Below are positions 35,685 through 43,305 of a DNA stretch of 59,433 nucleotides, one piece after another. Source of the stretch: an uncultured Vampirovibrio sp. (GTDB taxonomy: Bacteria > Cyanobacteriota > Vampirovibrionia > Gastranaerophilales > Gastranaerophilaceae); contig CAJTXZ010000019.1 in NCBI GenBank assembly GCA_910583725.1, positions 1-59,433 on the forward strand, read 5' to 3'. The notes under the pieces are model-generated. The model was given only the letters and a program-made list of their open reading frames with translations. It had not been told where the DNA came from and did no database searches. The position numbers and the translations under genes were made by a program. The first letter of the stretch is position 1, and every line of letters starts with the position of its first letter.

Positions 35685-36602
35685 TCAGGTATATTTTTTT
35701 CTTATTGCAAAGAGTTTTTCTAAATATTTTGAATTTATCTCTTCGTCTTCAATTTCAATTAAATCTTCTCCGTAGCTTAAAAGTCTTTGAATTGCCATAA
35801 AAGAGTTATCAGCGTTTAATTCTATTTTTATAAAATCATTATTTTCTTCAATAATTTTTTCTTCCTCAAGAAGGTTGAAGTGTTCTTTTGACGCGGGTTT
35901 TAGCCTATAAATTATTTTGTCTGTTTTTTTATATTCAAAAGATTGTCTGCTCTTTAGGATTTTTAAAATTTTTACAATGCTTTCTGCTTTTAATACTGTG
36001 TTATCTGGGTAATCCTTTGAAGTGCCGGTGATATAGACTTTTTTATTTGAATATTTTATTTCTTTTAGCTTTATTGAAATCTCCTTAATGCCTGAGTTTG
36101 CCGAATTATAGAGAATTAAAACCTCTTTATTCCTTTTTGCGAGTACATTCAGCTCATTTAAAACCTTAAGGTCAATGTTTGTGATGTTTTCAAAGTTTAA
36201 AAGTTCATTAATCTGTTCATCATCAGATAAAAATCTGCATATTTTTTTAAAAAATTTGTATAATTTTAGGATATGGCTAAGTTTTGACAGGCTTATCACG
36301 GCCTTTTTTGTGTTAATTAGGACGTTCATTTCTTTTTTTGTCAGCTTGATTTTTATTGGGCACCAGTTGATTTTATACCTGTAATTATTACTTTTGCCGG
36401 TATTTTCTATGCCAAAGCCTGCCTTTTTTAGTGTATTAATATCAAGGCGTATTGTTTCTTTTGTTATGTTATTTAGAATATAATCAGGATTTGACTGTAA
36501 CCTTTGCAATATTTCACTTTTGGACAATTCTTCCCTTAGGAGCATATTTAATATAAACAGCACCCGAAAGCCCGTAAGTGAAGCTTTTTGTTTTAATTCC
36601 AT
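35685..36602 (-). CDS. YafY-like HTH/WYL-type transcriptional regulator
   Basis: The 305-residue paralogue of the downstream protein. Both start MELK and share a winged-helix part (FRVLFILNMLLREELSKSEI...TIRLDINTLKKAGFGIEN) and a C-terminal WYL/WCX-like region (LILYNSANSGIKEISIKLKE-type strands, then SYGEDLIEIEDEE). Such pairs often act as heteromeric regulators, comparable in layout to PafB/PafC; that parallel is inference. It is the first gene of the pair, divergent from rpsA. Confidence 0.75.
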   Translation of the reverse strand: MELKQKASLTGFRVLFILNMLLREELSKSEILQRLQSNPDYILNNITKETIRLDINTLKKAGFGIENTGKSNNYRYKINWCPIKIKLTKKEMNVLINTKKAVISLSKLSHILKLYKFFKKICRFLSDDEQINELLNFENITNIDLKVLNELNVLAKRNKEVLILYNSANSGIKEISIKLKEIKYSNKKVYITGTSKDYPDNTVLKAESIVKILKILKSRQSFEYKKTDKIIYRLKPASKEHFNLLEEEKIIEENNDFIKIELNADNSFMAIQRLLSYGEDLIEIEDEEINSKYLEKLFAIRKKYT

Positions 36603-36673
36603 AAACTTTTTTCAAACTAAACAACTAAACCAGACAAAACCATTATAATTGTTAAGTTCTATTAAGTCAAATT

Positions 36674-36702
36674 TTGTTATAAAGTTAATTTTTTGTTATA
36701 AT
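36674..36702 (+). promoter_or_regulatory. rpsA promoter (extended -10)
   Basis: TTGTTA (36674-36679), 17 bp, perfect TATAAT (36697-36702) preceded by TGT, an extended -10. The start falls about 40 nt before the rpsA ATG. Confidence 0.65.
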
Positions 36703-36748
36703 ACGTCTAATAAAATAGTTAGGTTTGATTAATAATAAGGAGCATTTA

Positions 36749-37801
36749 ATGTTGTCTGTTGAATTGAGCAACGCTGAATACGAGCAGCTTTTAGCGCAGT
36801 ATGGGTATTCTTTTAAAAAAGGGGATTTAGTTAAAGGGCTTGTAATCGGGTATGATTCAGACGGTGCTGTTGTTGATATAGGCGCAAAGACTTCTGCTGT
36901 GTGTCCGGAGAGAGAAATTAAATCCAGCCGTGAAGACGATGTTAAGGAAATCCTTAAAAAAGGCGAAACGTATGAATTTCTTATAATATCCGACGAGGAT
37001 GAGAACGGGCGTTTTGATGTTTCATATAGAAAGGTTGCAAATGCCTACAGCTGGAAGCAATTAGAGGAGATTAAGGCCCAGGATAAAATAATTGAAGGGG
37101 TGGTAGTGCAAACTGTAAAAGGCGGTGTTTTGGTTGATGTAATGGGAATCAGGGGTTTTGTTCCTGTTTCACATATGAGGGCGCAGGTGCAGGAAGAATT
37201 AGCCGGAGAGACGATTGAACTTAAAATTTTAAACATTGATGCGGCCAATAATAACTTTATACTTTCCAATAGGAAGGTTTATGAGGATTCGCTTGAAGAT
37301 ATTAAAAAAGACGTGTTTGAAAAACTAGAGATAGGCCAGGTGGTGAGGGGCCAGGTTGTAAGAATTACTGATTTTGGCGCATTCATTGATATTGGCGGGG
37401 TAGACGGGCTTTTGCCCTTATCGCAAATTAGCTGGAAGTGGGTAGAACATCCGGGCGAAGTTTTAAAGCAGGGCGAAAAAATAGATGTTGAAATAATCGG
37501 GATAGATTATGATAAACAAAGGGTCTCATTAAGCCTTAAGAGCCTGGAGCCCGACCCATGGATTGAGGCCAGAGGCTCTATTCAGGAAGGCGCTGTTGTC
37601 AGAGGTAAAATTATAAGAATTAAGCACTTTGGCGCCTTTGTTGAGGTTTGTCCTTCTGTTGAAGCGCTGCTTCCCAGTGAAGAACTTACGAAATATCAAA
37701 ATAGGAATGAGACAATTCTTGGCGCGGGTGATTTTATTGACGTTGTAATATTAAAATTTAACCCTGATGATAAGAGAATTTCTCTTGGAATAAAGGACTA
37801 G
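36749..37801 (+). CDS. rpsA: 30S ribosomal protein S1
   Basis: S1 binds mRNA on the small subunit and helps translation initiation. The start is the ATG at 36749 (MLSVELSNAEYEQ), placed by AAGGAG seven bases upstream; the TTG at 36725 is before that site. The 350 residues carry four S1 OB-folds: about 20-85, 100-170, 185-260 (GQVVRGQVVRITDFGAFIDI) and 270-345 (GAVVRGKIIRIKHFGAFVEV). The last two are canonical and the first two divergent. It is shorter than the six-domain enterobacterial form. Single gene with its own promoter and terminator. Confidence 0.93.
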   Translation: MLSVELSNAEYEQLLAQYGYSFKKGDLVKGLVIGYDSDGAVVDIGAKTSAVCPEREIKSSREDDVKEILKKGETYEFLIISDEDENGRFDVSYRKVANAYSWKQLEEIKAQDKIIEGVVVQTVKGGVLVDVMGIRGFVPVSHMRAQVQEELAGETIELKILNIDAANNNFILSNRKVYEDSLEDIKKDVFEKLEIGQVVRGQVVRITDFGAFIDIGGVDGLLPLSQISWKWVEHPGEVLKQGEKIDVEIIGIDYDKQRVSLSLKSLEPDPWIEARGSIQEGAVVRGKIIRIKHFGAFVEVCPSVEALLPSEELTKYQNRNETILGAGDFIDVVILKFNPDDKRISLGIKD

Positions 37802-37842
37802 GCTTTATTTTGTTTTGTAATATATGAGCTTGTGTAATATAT

Positions 37843-37890
37843 AAGCGGCACTTGGCTTTGGTATTTGAAGCTTTTGGTGCCGTTTATTGT
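37843..37890 (+). terminator. rpsA terminator
   Basis: AAGCGGCAC (37843-37851) pairs with GTGCCGTTT (37877-37885) with one G-U, then TTTATTGT. Confidence 0.6.
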
Positions 37891-37960
37891 GCAGATAGAG
37901 TGCGCTTGCCTGTTTGCGGATGATTTAGTGTAAACATATATAAATCCATTTGTTATGCTC

Positions 37961-37990
37961 TTGAAAATAATATGTTTTTTGTGGTAGAAT
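37961..37990 (+). promoter_or_regulatory. tRNA-Ser promoter
   Basis: TTGAAA (37961-37966), 18 bp, TAGAAT (37985-37990), about 80 bp before the tRNA. Confidence 0.5.
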
Positions 37991-38068
37991 AAAATTTATA
38001 GTTTTGTAGTTTGTTAGCTCTTGGTCTGTTTTATTATAATTACAGCCGGAGCCTGATAAGATTTATAT

Positions 38069-38157
38069 GGAGAACTGGCCGAGTGGCTGAAGGCGGCACC
38101 CTGCTAAGGTGTTATGTGGAGTAATCTGCATCGAGGGTTCGAATCCCTCGTTCTCCG
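38069..38157 (+). tRNA. tRNA-Ser (anticodon GCT)
   Basis: Acceptor stem GGAGAAC pairs with GTTCTCC (38150-38156). The anticodon GCT is at 38103-38105 and the long variable arm is typical of class II tRNAs. The T arm GAGGGTTCGAATCCCTC is intact. The discriminator is G and CCA is not encoded. It reads AGC/AGT codons. Everything to its right is largely accessory DNA, so its 3' end is a possible integration site. Confidence 0.95.
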
Positions 38158-38165
38158 GATTTTAG

Positions 38166-38193
38166 TCCACCTTGTTCTGTAAGGTGGATTTTT
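38166..38193 (+). terminator. tRNA-Ser terminator
   Basis: TCCACCTT (38166-38173) pairs with AAGGTGGA (38181-38188), followed by TTTTT. Confidence 0.8.
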
Positions 38194-38259
38194 AGTTTAG
38201 ATTTCACCACGTCACTATGGGGCTTTCGTGCCAATGCTTTAAATATAGAGACTAATTTA

Positions 38260-38306
38260 AGAGACTTTTTGCAAGATGTTTTCGTTGCTTTTAATTAAAA
38301 GTCTCT
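38260..38306. repeat. 10-bp inverted repeat after tRNA-Ser
   Basis: AGAGACTTTT (38260-38269) is the exact reverse complement of AAAAGTCTCT (38297-38306). It may be a terminator for the minus-strand cargo gene or part of an element boundary. Confidence 0.5.
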
Positions 38307-38328
38307 GTTTGAAAAATTAAAGTGCAGG

Positions 38329-39234
38329 TTAAACATTATAGCAGTGGTCCAGAGTTTTGCCATAAATTAATTTTTCTAAATTATCATTTGCTTTTTTCAT
38401 TTCAATAAAATACTCTCTAGTCTTCGCCTTTGATTCCATATCAACAACTTCCTTTAATATTAATTTCAAGAAAAGAGTTGTTTTGTAGAAGTAATGAAAT
38501 AAATTTTCAAGTATTTTATCTATATCTTCTTCTTGGTTCTAATCCAAGAAACAACCATGTGCAATTTGTGAACTTCCATTATAAAAACAGTATAACGTAT
38601 CGCGAAGAGAAAAGTTCTTATCAATTTTAAAACCTTTATTATCAATCTCTTTATACATATCTTCTAGTCTCATAAAGAATGGTTTAAATTTTTTAAAAAA
38701 ATTATCAAGTTTTTGAATTATTTGTTCATTGATTTTAAATTCGGTTTCTTTTATTCCACCTAATATCCTGCTTTGTGATACTGGGGTCATTAAACCAAAG
38801 CATCTTACAAGTTCTTCTTCTAATGCTTTCTTTGATATTTTCTGTCCATTAATATCTGAACATTCGCCTTCCCTTGTTTCTTTAAAAACAATAAAGTTAT
38901 TTTTCATTTTTAATATTTGTGCATCGGATAGATATTCTTCGGTTTTATCTGGAAAGTTTATTAAATATGCAATAAGTACAACGGTTTCAAGTGCACTTCT
39001 TAAAATCATATGAGCTTCTTTAAAACATTCGTCATAAATTAAAATGTTTGCAGCGGTTGCATTTGAGATTATTTTTGCAACCAGTAATCGAACAATTAAT
39101 AATTCCGGTGTTTTAAATTCAGTAGAGCGCATTATTTCGCTAAAATAATAGATTAACTTTCCCATTTCCTGATGGAAAGTGTTGGTTTTGGCGCTTATAA
39201 TATCTGTATCATAGAAAGCATGGTTCAAGTTCAT
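38329..39234 (-). pseudogene. DUF5677-like protein interrupted by an in-frame amber codon
   Basis: The frame from ATG 39234 gives 231 residues with a helical DUF5677-like pattern (ECFKEAHMILRSALETVVLI, late YNGSSQIAHGCFLD). It then meets TAG at 38539-38541. The same frame continues for 69 plausible helical residues (NQEEDIDKILENLFHYFYKT, end TLDHCYNV) to a TAA at 38329. A substitution in a formerly about 301-residue gene is the simplest view; read-through or a re-initiated 36-residue ORF (ATG with AAAGGA upstream, MESKAKTREYF) is possible. DUF5677 proteins are of unknown function and common in accessory DNA. It is the last gene of the recombinase operon. Confidence 0.7.
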
Positions 39235-39259
39235 TTAGTAGAATTTTATCACACATAGG

Positions 39260-39478
39260 TTAAAAATTAGCAAAATCATCAAATGTATTGTAATCAATAA
39301 AAATGCTATTAAGACCATCAGCTTTTTTCCTAAGAATTTTTATTACGGGTGATATATTATCCAATTCTTCAATATCATTTTGGCTAGAGCAAAAATAATC
39401 TGCAACAACAGAAATATTATAAATTTCAACAATTAACTTTTTGATTTTTGTAAAGTTGTCTTGAGCATTATTTTTCAT
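39260..39478 (-). CDS. Small acidic hypothetical protein in the recombinase operon, paralogue of 5248-5448
   Basis: The 72-residue helical protein shares the pattern KL-x3-I-x-NIS, D-x-EE and KK-x-D-x-L with the 66-residue protein at 5248-5448. AGGAG lies 7 nt before the ATG. It starts 9 bp after the serine recombinase stop, so it is co-transcribed with it. The family seems to travel with mobile DNA; a role in element control is conjecture. Confidence 0.65.
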   Translation of the reverse strand: MKNNAQDNFTKIKKLIVEIYNISVVADYFCSSQNDIEELDNISPVIKILRKKADGLNSIFIDYNTFDDFANF

Positions 39479-39487
39479 TAAATTCTC

Positions 39488-41065
39488 CTAGATTTTACTC
39501 ATCTTATACAATTGTTTTAGCGTTAAGGTTTTGTCTTGCGTTCCATTAAGAATTGCTTCAATAATATACGGCGGCAAGAATCTTAACCGCATTAATCTGT
39601 GGATATAACTGCTGTCGCCAAATTCTTTTGGCATTCGTCCTTCTTCAACAAGCTTGTTGTAATAAAATCCCCTTGTAACCGCCTGTATTAATGTTAAATT
39701 GTACTCAACCTTGTTGCTATCTATAACAATCTTTGTGCCTTTTTGCCTGTGGGGTGAAAGTTTGACTTCATAATTTAGCGTTAAAATATCATCCTCATTG
39801 CTTTTAAAGTTTAAAATCTGGCCAAAAGATATAGCTTCAACTGATTTAACCAGTAAATCCTTATCAATTAAGATTTTGACGTAATTTGTTGATAATATAA
39901 CTTTATTTAATATCGTTCTTATAAAAACCTGATCCGGTGTATATGTTTCTAAAAATTTTAAAATTTGATTTTGTTTTCTAACCGTAAAAGCTTCCATATA
40001 TTGAAGCATTTGTTCTTTATCTGTTATAAGTTCAGATACTTTTGAACATACAAAATCTTCAATTTCAGAAGCTGAAATTTTTGAGATTGAACCGGCATCA
40101 TATTCTCTATTTTGAATAACGGCTTGACTTATATAATATCTATAACAGGCACCGTGTCGGTTTCTACTGTGTGATGGAGACATTACATTATTCTTATCAT
40201 CATATATTTTACTTGCAAGAAGCGAATAATGTTTGGCTCCGACTGCATTATTGGCTCGTACCATATTTTCATCAAGAGATTTTTGAACCTTATCAAAAGT
40301 TGCTCTATCAATTATAGCTTCGTGCAGGCCTTCATATTCTTCATCTTTGTATTCAATTTTTCCAACGTAAATTTTGCTTCTTAGAATTTTGTGCAAATGT
40401 CCTTTGTAAAACATTCTGCCGCTTTTTGTATAGATATCATTTTCTTTAAGATAATTTTGCAGCCTTGAAACACTATTAAATTCTAAATATTTTTCAAAAA
40501 TTTCTTTTATTTTTGAGGATTGCTCTTTATCTTCATACAAAATGCCATCTTTTTTGATATATCCAATTGGTGCATTACCGTGCATAAACATTCCTTTTTT
40601 ACGTGAAGCAGCAAATTTGTCTCTAATCCTCTCGCCCGTAACCTCTCTTTCAAATTGGGCAAATGAAAGTAAGATATTTAGCGTTAGCCTTCCCATGGAT
40701 GTTGTTGTATTGAAATGTTGAGTTATTGATACAAAAGAAGTTTCATGTTTATCAAATACATCAACAATTTTTGCAAAGTCCATCAACGAGCGGGTTAATC
40801 TATCCACCTTATAAACTACAACAATATCAACCTCATCGTTTTCAATGTCATTCAATAGTTCCTTAAATGCGGGTCTTTCCATTGTTCCGCCGGAATACCC
40901 GCCATCATTGTATTGTTTTTCTATTAAAATCCACCCTTCGTGCATTTGAGATTTTATATATGCTTCGCACGCTTCTCTTTGGGCATCTAATGAATTAAAA
41001 TCTTGTTCCAAACCTTCTTCCGAGGATTTTCTTGTATAAATGGCGCACCTTATTTCTTTTTTCAT
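39488..41065 (-). CDS. Large serine recombinase (site-specific integrase/invertase family)
   Basis: The start is the ATG at 41065 (MKKEIRCAIYTRKSS), with GGGG upstream and ATGA overlap with the preceding DUF2924 gene; the longer frame to 41098 lies inside that gene. The 525 residues comprise an N-terminal resolvase catalytic domain (Ser in YTRKSS about 14-15; YKVDRLTRS; FEREVTGERIRDKF), a recombinase domain and a zinc-ribbon-like region. The zinc-ribbon cysteines are sparse. It catalyses integration, excision or inversion through a Ser-DNA intermediate. It is probably the mover of this module. Confidence 0.92.
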   Translation of the reverse strand: MKKEIRCAIYTRKSSEEGLEQDFNSLDAQREACEAYIKSQMHEGWILIEKQYNDGGYSGGTMERPAFKELLNDIENDEVDIVVVYKVDRLTRSLMDFAKIVDVFDKHETSFVSITQHFNTTTSMGRLTLNILLSFAQFEREVTGERIRDKFAASRKKGMFMHGNAPIGYIKKDGILYEDKEQSSKIKEIFEKYLEFNSVSRLQNYLKENDIYTKSGRMFYKGHLHKILRSKIYVGKIEYKDEEYEGLHEAIIDRATFDKVQKSLDENMVRANNAVGAKHYSLLASKIYDDKNNVMSPSHSRNRHGACYRYYISQAVIQNREYDAGSISKISASEIEDFVCSKVSELITDKEQMLQYMEAFTVRKQNQILKFLETYTPDQVFIRTILNKVILSTNYVKILIDKDLLVKSVEAISFGQILNFKSNEDDILTLNYEVKLSPHRQKGTKIVIDSNKVEYNLTLIQAVTRGFYYNKLVEEGRMPKEFGDSSYIHRLMRLRFLPPYIIEAILNGTQDKTLTLKQLYKMSKI

Positions 41066-41385
41066 GATGCTACCCCAAAAAATCGTTTGCCGTTCCACCT
41101 TGTGCCGGTTATTTCAGTTGCTATCGCAGACAGACTTCTATATATTTTTCCTCTGTATTTAAAACCATCCTTTGTGGCATCAACCTCGTATTTTTTACCC
41201 CTGTATTCTCTTATAAATTTTGCACTATCCCTATATTTGGTTTGTGTCACCTTTTTTACGGTGGAATTGGTTAATAATTCTTTTTCAAGTTTTGCAACCA
41301 AACGATTTATTTTTTGTTCAGTTTCAGGTGACAAGCCGCCATATTTTTTTAACCAAGCCTTAACTTTTTTATCATGAAGTTTCAT
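41062..41385 (-). CDS. DUF2924 protein coupled to the serine recombinase
   Basis: The 107 residues carry the DUF2924 C-terminal block YRGKIYRSLSAIATEITGTR then WNGKRFFG, which closely matches the family. The ATGA overlap with the recombinase start means coupled translation. DUF2924 genes are regular neighbours of large serine recombinases in several phyla; a role as DNA-binding partner or directionality factor is plausible but not shown. The N-terminus is basic and helical. Confidence 0.85.
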   Translation of the reverse strand: MKLHDKKVKAWLKKYGGLSPETEQKINRLVAKLEKELLTNSTVKKVTQTKYRDSAKFIREYRGKKYEVDATKDGFKYRGKIYRSLSAIATEITGTRWNGKRFFGVAS

Positions 41386-41579
41386 AAAAATTCCTTATCA
41401 ATTTTTGCTGTTGTATTCATCACTCTGAACTTATAAATTTTCAAGTCTTGCAACACAAAATTTATCAAAATGAGAAAAAATGAAAAAGTAGAACTCAATA
41501 ATAACAAGGCTTTTATGGTTCTATATAAAATTTTGAAAAATTTTCTCAAAAAACTTTTGACACTTTTCCTAATTTTTAT

Positions 41580-41601
41580 ACGGATGCATTTTGCATACCG
41601 T
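41580..41601. promoter_or_regulatory. Dyad in the leader of the ParB-methyltransferase operon
   Basis: ACGG-A-TGCA-TTT-TGCA-TA-CCGT is an imperfect palindrome, located 20-40 nt before the methyltransferase ATG and after a TTGACA at 41557-41562. It is a candidate operator or leader hairpin. The rest of 41386-41620 is the divergent promoter region; the 62-codon frame in it has no family features. Confidence 0.45.
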
Positions 41602-41620
41602 AAAAAAATAGGAGAAAATT

Positions 41621-42931
41621 ATGAAATTTTCAAAAGAGGAGTTAAGGGTTCTCTATAAAAACCCAACCGAATTAAAATTGAATCCGAAAAATTCAAGGAC
41701 TCACAGCAAAAAACAAATACAGCAAATTGCGCAAAGTATTAATGCTCTCGGGTTCAACAATCCTGTTTTGATTGATAAAAATAATACAATCATTGCAGGT
41801 CATGGCAGAGTTCTTGCAGCCAAAGAACTGGGAATGGATACAATTCCTGTGATATGCCTAAACCATATGACTCAAGAGCAGATTAGGGCATACATTATTG
41901 CTGATAACAAATTAGCTGAGGCTGCAGGCTGGGACAAAGAAATTCTTAAAATTGAACTGGATTTTCTTATGAATTTAGAGCCTGACTTTGGGTTTGATGC
42001 TACAATAACAGGTTTTGATATTCCGGAGATTGATTTTATTATTAATCCTGAATCAATAGAGGAAGCTAAGAGTGATGCCGGGCAGGATAAGGATGATAAA
42101 TTCTTTGAAACTGTTGTAGATATTCCAAAGCGTGTTAAGAAGGGTGAATTATGGAAACTTGGCGAACATTTGCTTTACTGTGGCGATGCTCTGAAGGAAT
42201 CTAGTTATCAAATACTTATGGGCGACAACAAAGCGCAAATCGTATTTACTGACCCGCCGTATAATGTAAAGGTTAAGGGTAATGTAACAAAACAAAAACA
42301 CCATGACGAATTCGCTTTTGCCTCAGGCGAAATGGGGCAAAGCGAATTCATTGATTTTCTAAAAAAGGCCATGGTGCTGCAAGCTAAATACTCTATAGAT
42401 GGCTCAATCCATTATCAATGTATGGATTGGCGTCATGTTGAAGAAATGATGGACGCGGGAAATCAGGTTTATTCATCTTTTAAAAATATTTGTGTTTGGG
42501 ATAAAGGTACGGCGGGTATGGGGAGCTTATACCGTTCTCAACACGAATTTATTTTTGTATTTAAAAATGGAAGCGAACCTCATATTAATAACGTGGAGCT
42601 TGGAGTTCACGGGCGCTATCGTACGAACATCTGGAAATATAGAGGGATGCATGCAAGTAACCCGCAGGCGAAAGCTTTGGTAAAGCTTCATCCGACAGTA
42701 AAACCTGTTGCAATGATTATGGATGTTTTATTTGATTGTTCATCAGCGGGTAGTATTGTTCTTGATTCCTTTGGAGGGTCAGGTTCTACACTTATTGCGG
42801 CCGAAAAGACCAAAAGAAAGGTACGTCTTATTGAACTGGAGCCCAAATATTGTGATGTAATTTTATACCGTTGGGAAAACCTGACAGGTAAAAAGGCGGA
42901 ATTAGTTAAATTTGAAGGAGATTTGTTATGA
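41621..42931 (+). CDS. ParB-like domain fused to a DNA methyltransferase (N6-Ade/N4-Cyt)
   Basis: The 436 residues comprise an N-terminal ParB/Srx-like domain (NPVLIDKNNTIIAGHGRVLA, about 45-65), then an AdoMet methyltransferase with the catalytic motif DPPYNV (about 211) and the AdoMet motif DSFGGSGSTLIAAE (about 384). The order, catalytic motif before AdoMet motif, is beta-class. AGGAG precedes the ATG. It is the first of three overlapping genes with DUF5681 and the terminase, a combination recurring in prophage-like modules. It is probably a phage-type methyltransferase that modifies the element DNA; no restriction gene is adjacent. Confidence 0.93.
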   Translation: MKFSKEELRVLYKNPTELKLNPKNSRTHSKKQIQQIAQSINALGFNNPVLIDKNNTIIAGHGRVLAAKELGMDTIPVICLNHMTQEQIRAYIIADNKLAEAAGWDKEILKIELDFLMNLEPDFGFDATITGFDIPEIDFIINPESIEEAKSDAGQDKDDKFFETVVDIPKRVKKGELWKLGEHLLYCGDALKESSYQILMGDNKAQIVFTDPPYNVKVKGNVTKQKHHDEFAFASGEMGQSEFIDFLKKAMVLQAKYSIDGSIHYQCMDWRHVEEMMDAGNQVYSSFKNICVWDKGTAGMGSLYRSQHEFIFVFKNGSEPHINNVELGVHGRYRTNIWKYRGMHASNPQAKALVKLHPTVKPVAMIMDVLFDCSSAGSIVLDSFGGSGSTLIAAEKTKRKVRLIELEPKYCDVILYRWENLTGKKAELVKFEGDLL

Positions 42932-43305
42932 TAGATAACTCCCAAAATGAATACGAGGTAGGGTATAAACGCCCTCCTCGTAAATATCAGTTCAAACCCG
43001 GTCAATCCGGTAATCCTAAAGGGCGCCCAAAAACAAATAGGGATTTTTCTTTGGATATTACAGATGAGCTAAACGAAATAATATCCGTCAAAGAATCCGG
43101 CAAGGTGAAGAAAATTACCAAAAAACGTGCGCTTGCAAAAAGGCTCGTAAACGACGCCCTTAGTGGGAAGGTTGCATCGACAAAAATAATTACTTCTATC
43201 CTTGCTTCAATACCTATAAAACAAGAAGACTTGGATAAAGAATTATCTAAGGATGATGCAAAGATACTGAAAGACTATATTGAAAGGATAATAAATAATG
43301 ACTAG
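42928..43305 (+). CDS. DUF5681-domain protein
   Basis: The 125 residues carry the DUF5681 core (YQFKPGQSGNPKGRPK, about 21-36), then a basic helical region. These proteins nearly always precede large terminase genes and may be small-terminase-like DNA-binding partners (inference). It overlaps the methyltransferase by 4 nt and the terminase by 8 nt. Confidence 0.88.
   Translation: MIDNSQNEYEVGYKRPPRKYQFKPGQSGNPKGRPKTNRDFSLDITDELNEIISVKESGKVKKITKKRALAKRLVNDALSGKVASTKIITSILASIPIKQEDLDKELSKDDAKILKDYIERIINND

Noticed and set aside
41470..41658. 62-codon frame before the ParB-methyltransferase
   Set aside because: It overlaps the methyltransferase start in another frame and covers its promoter/dyad; no family or ribosome site.
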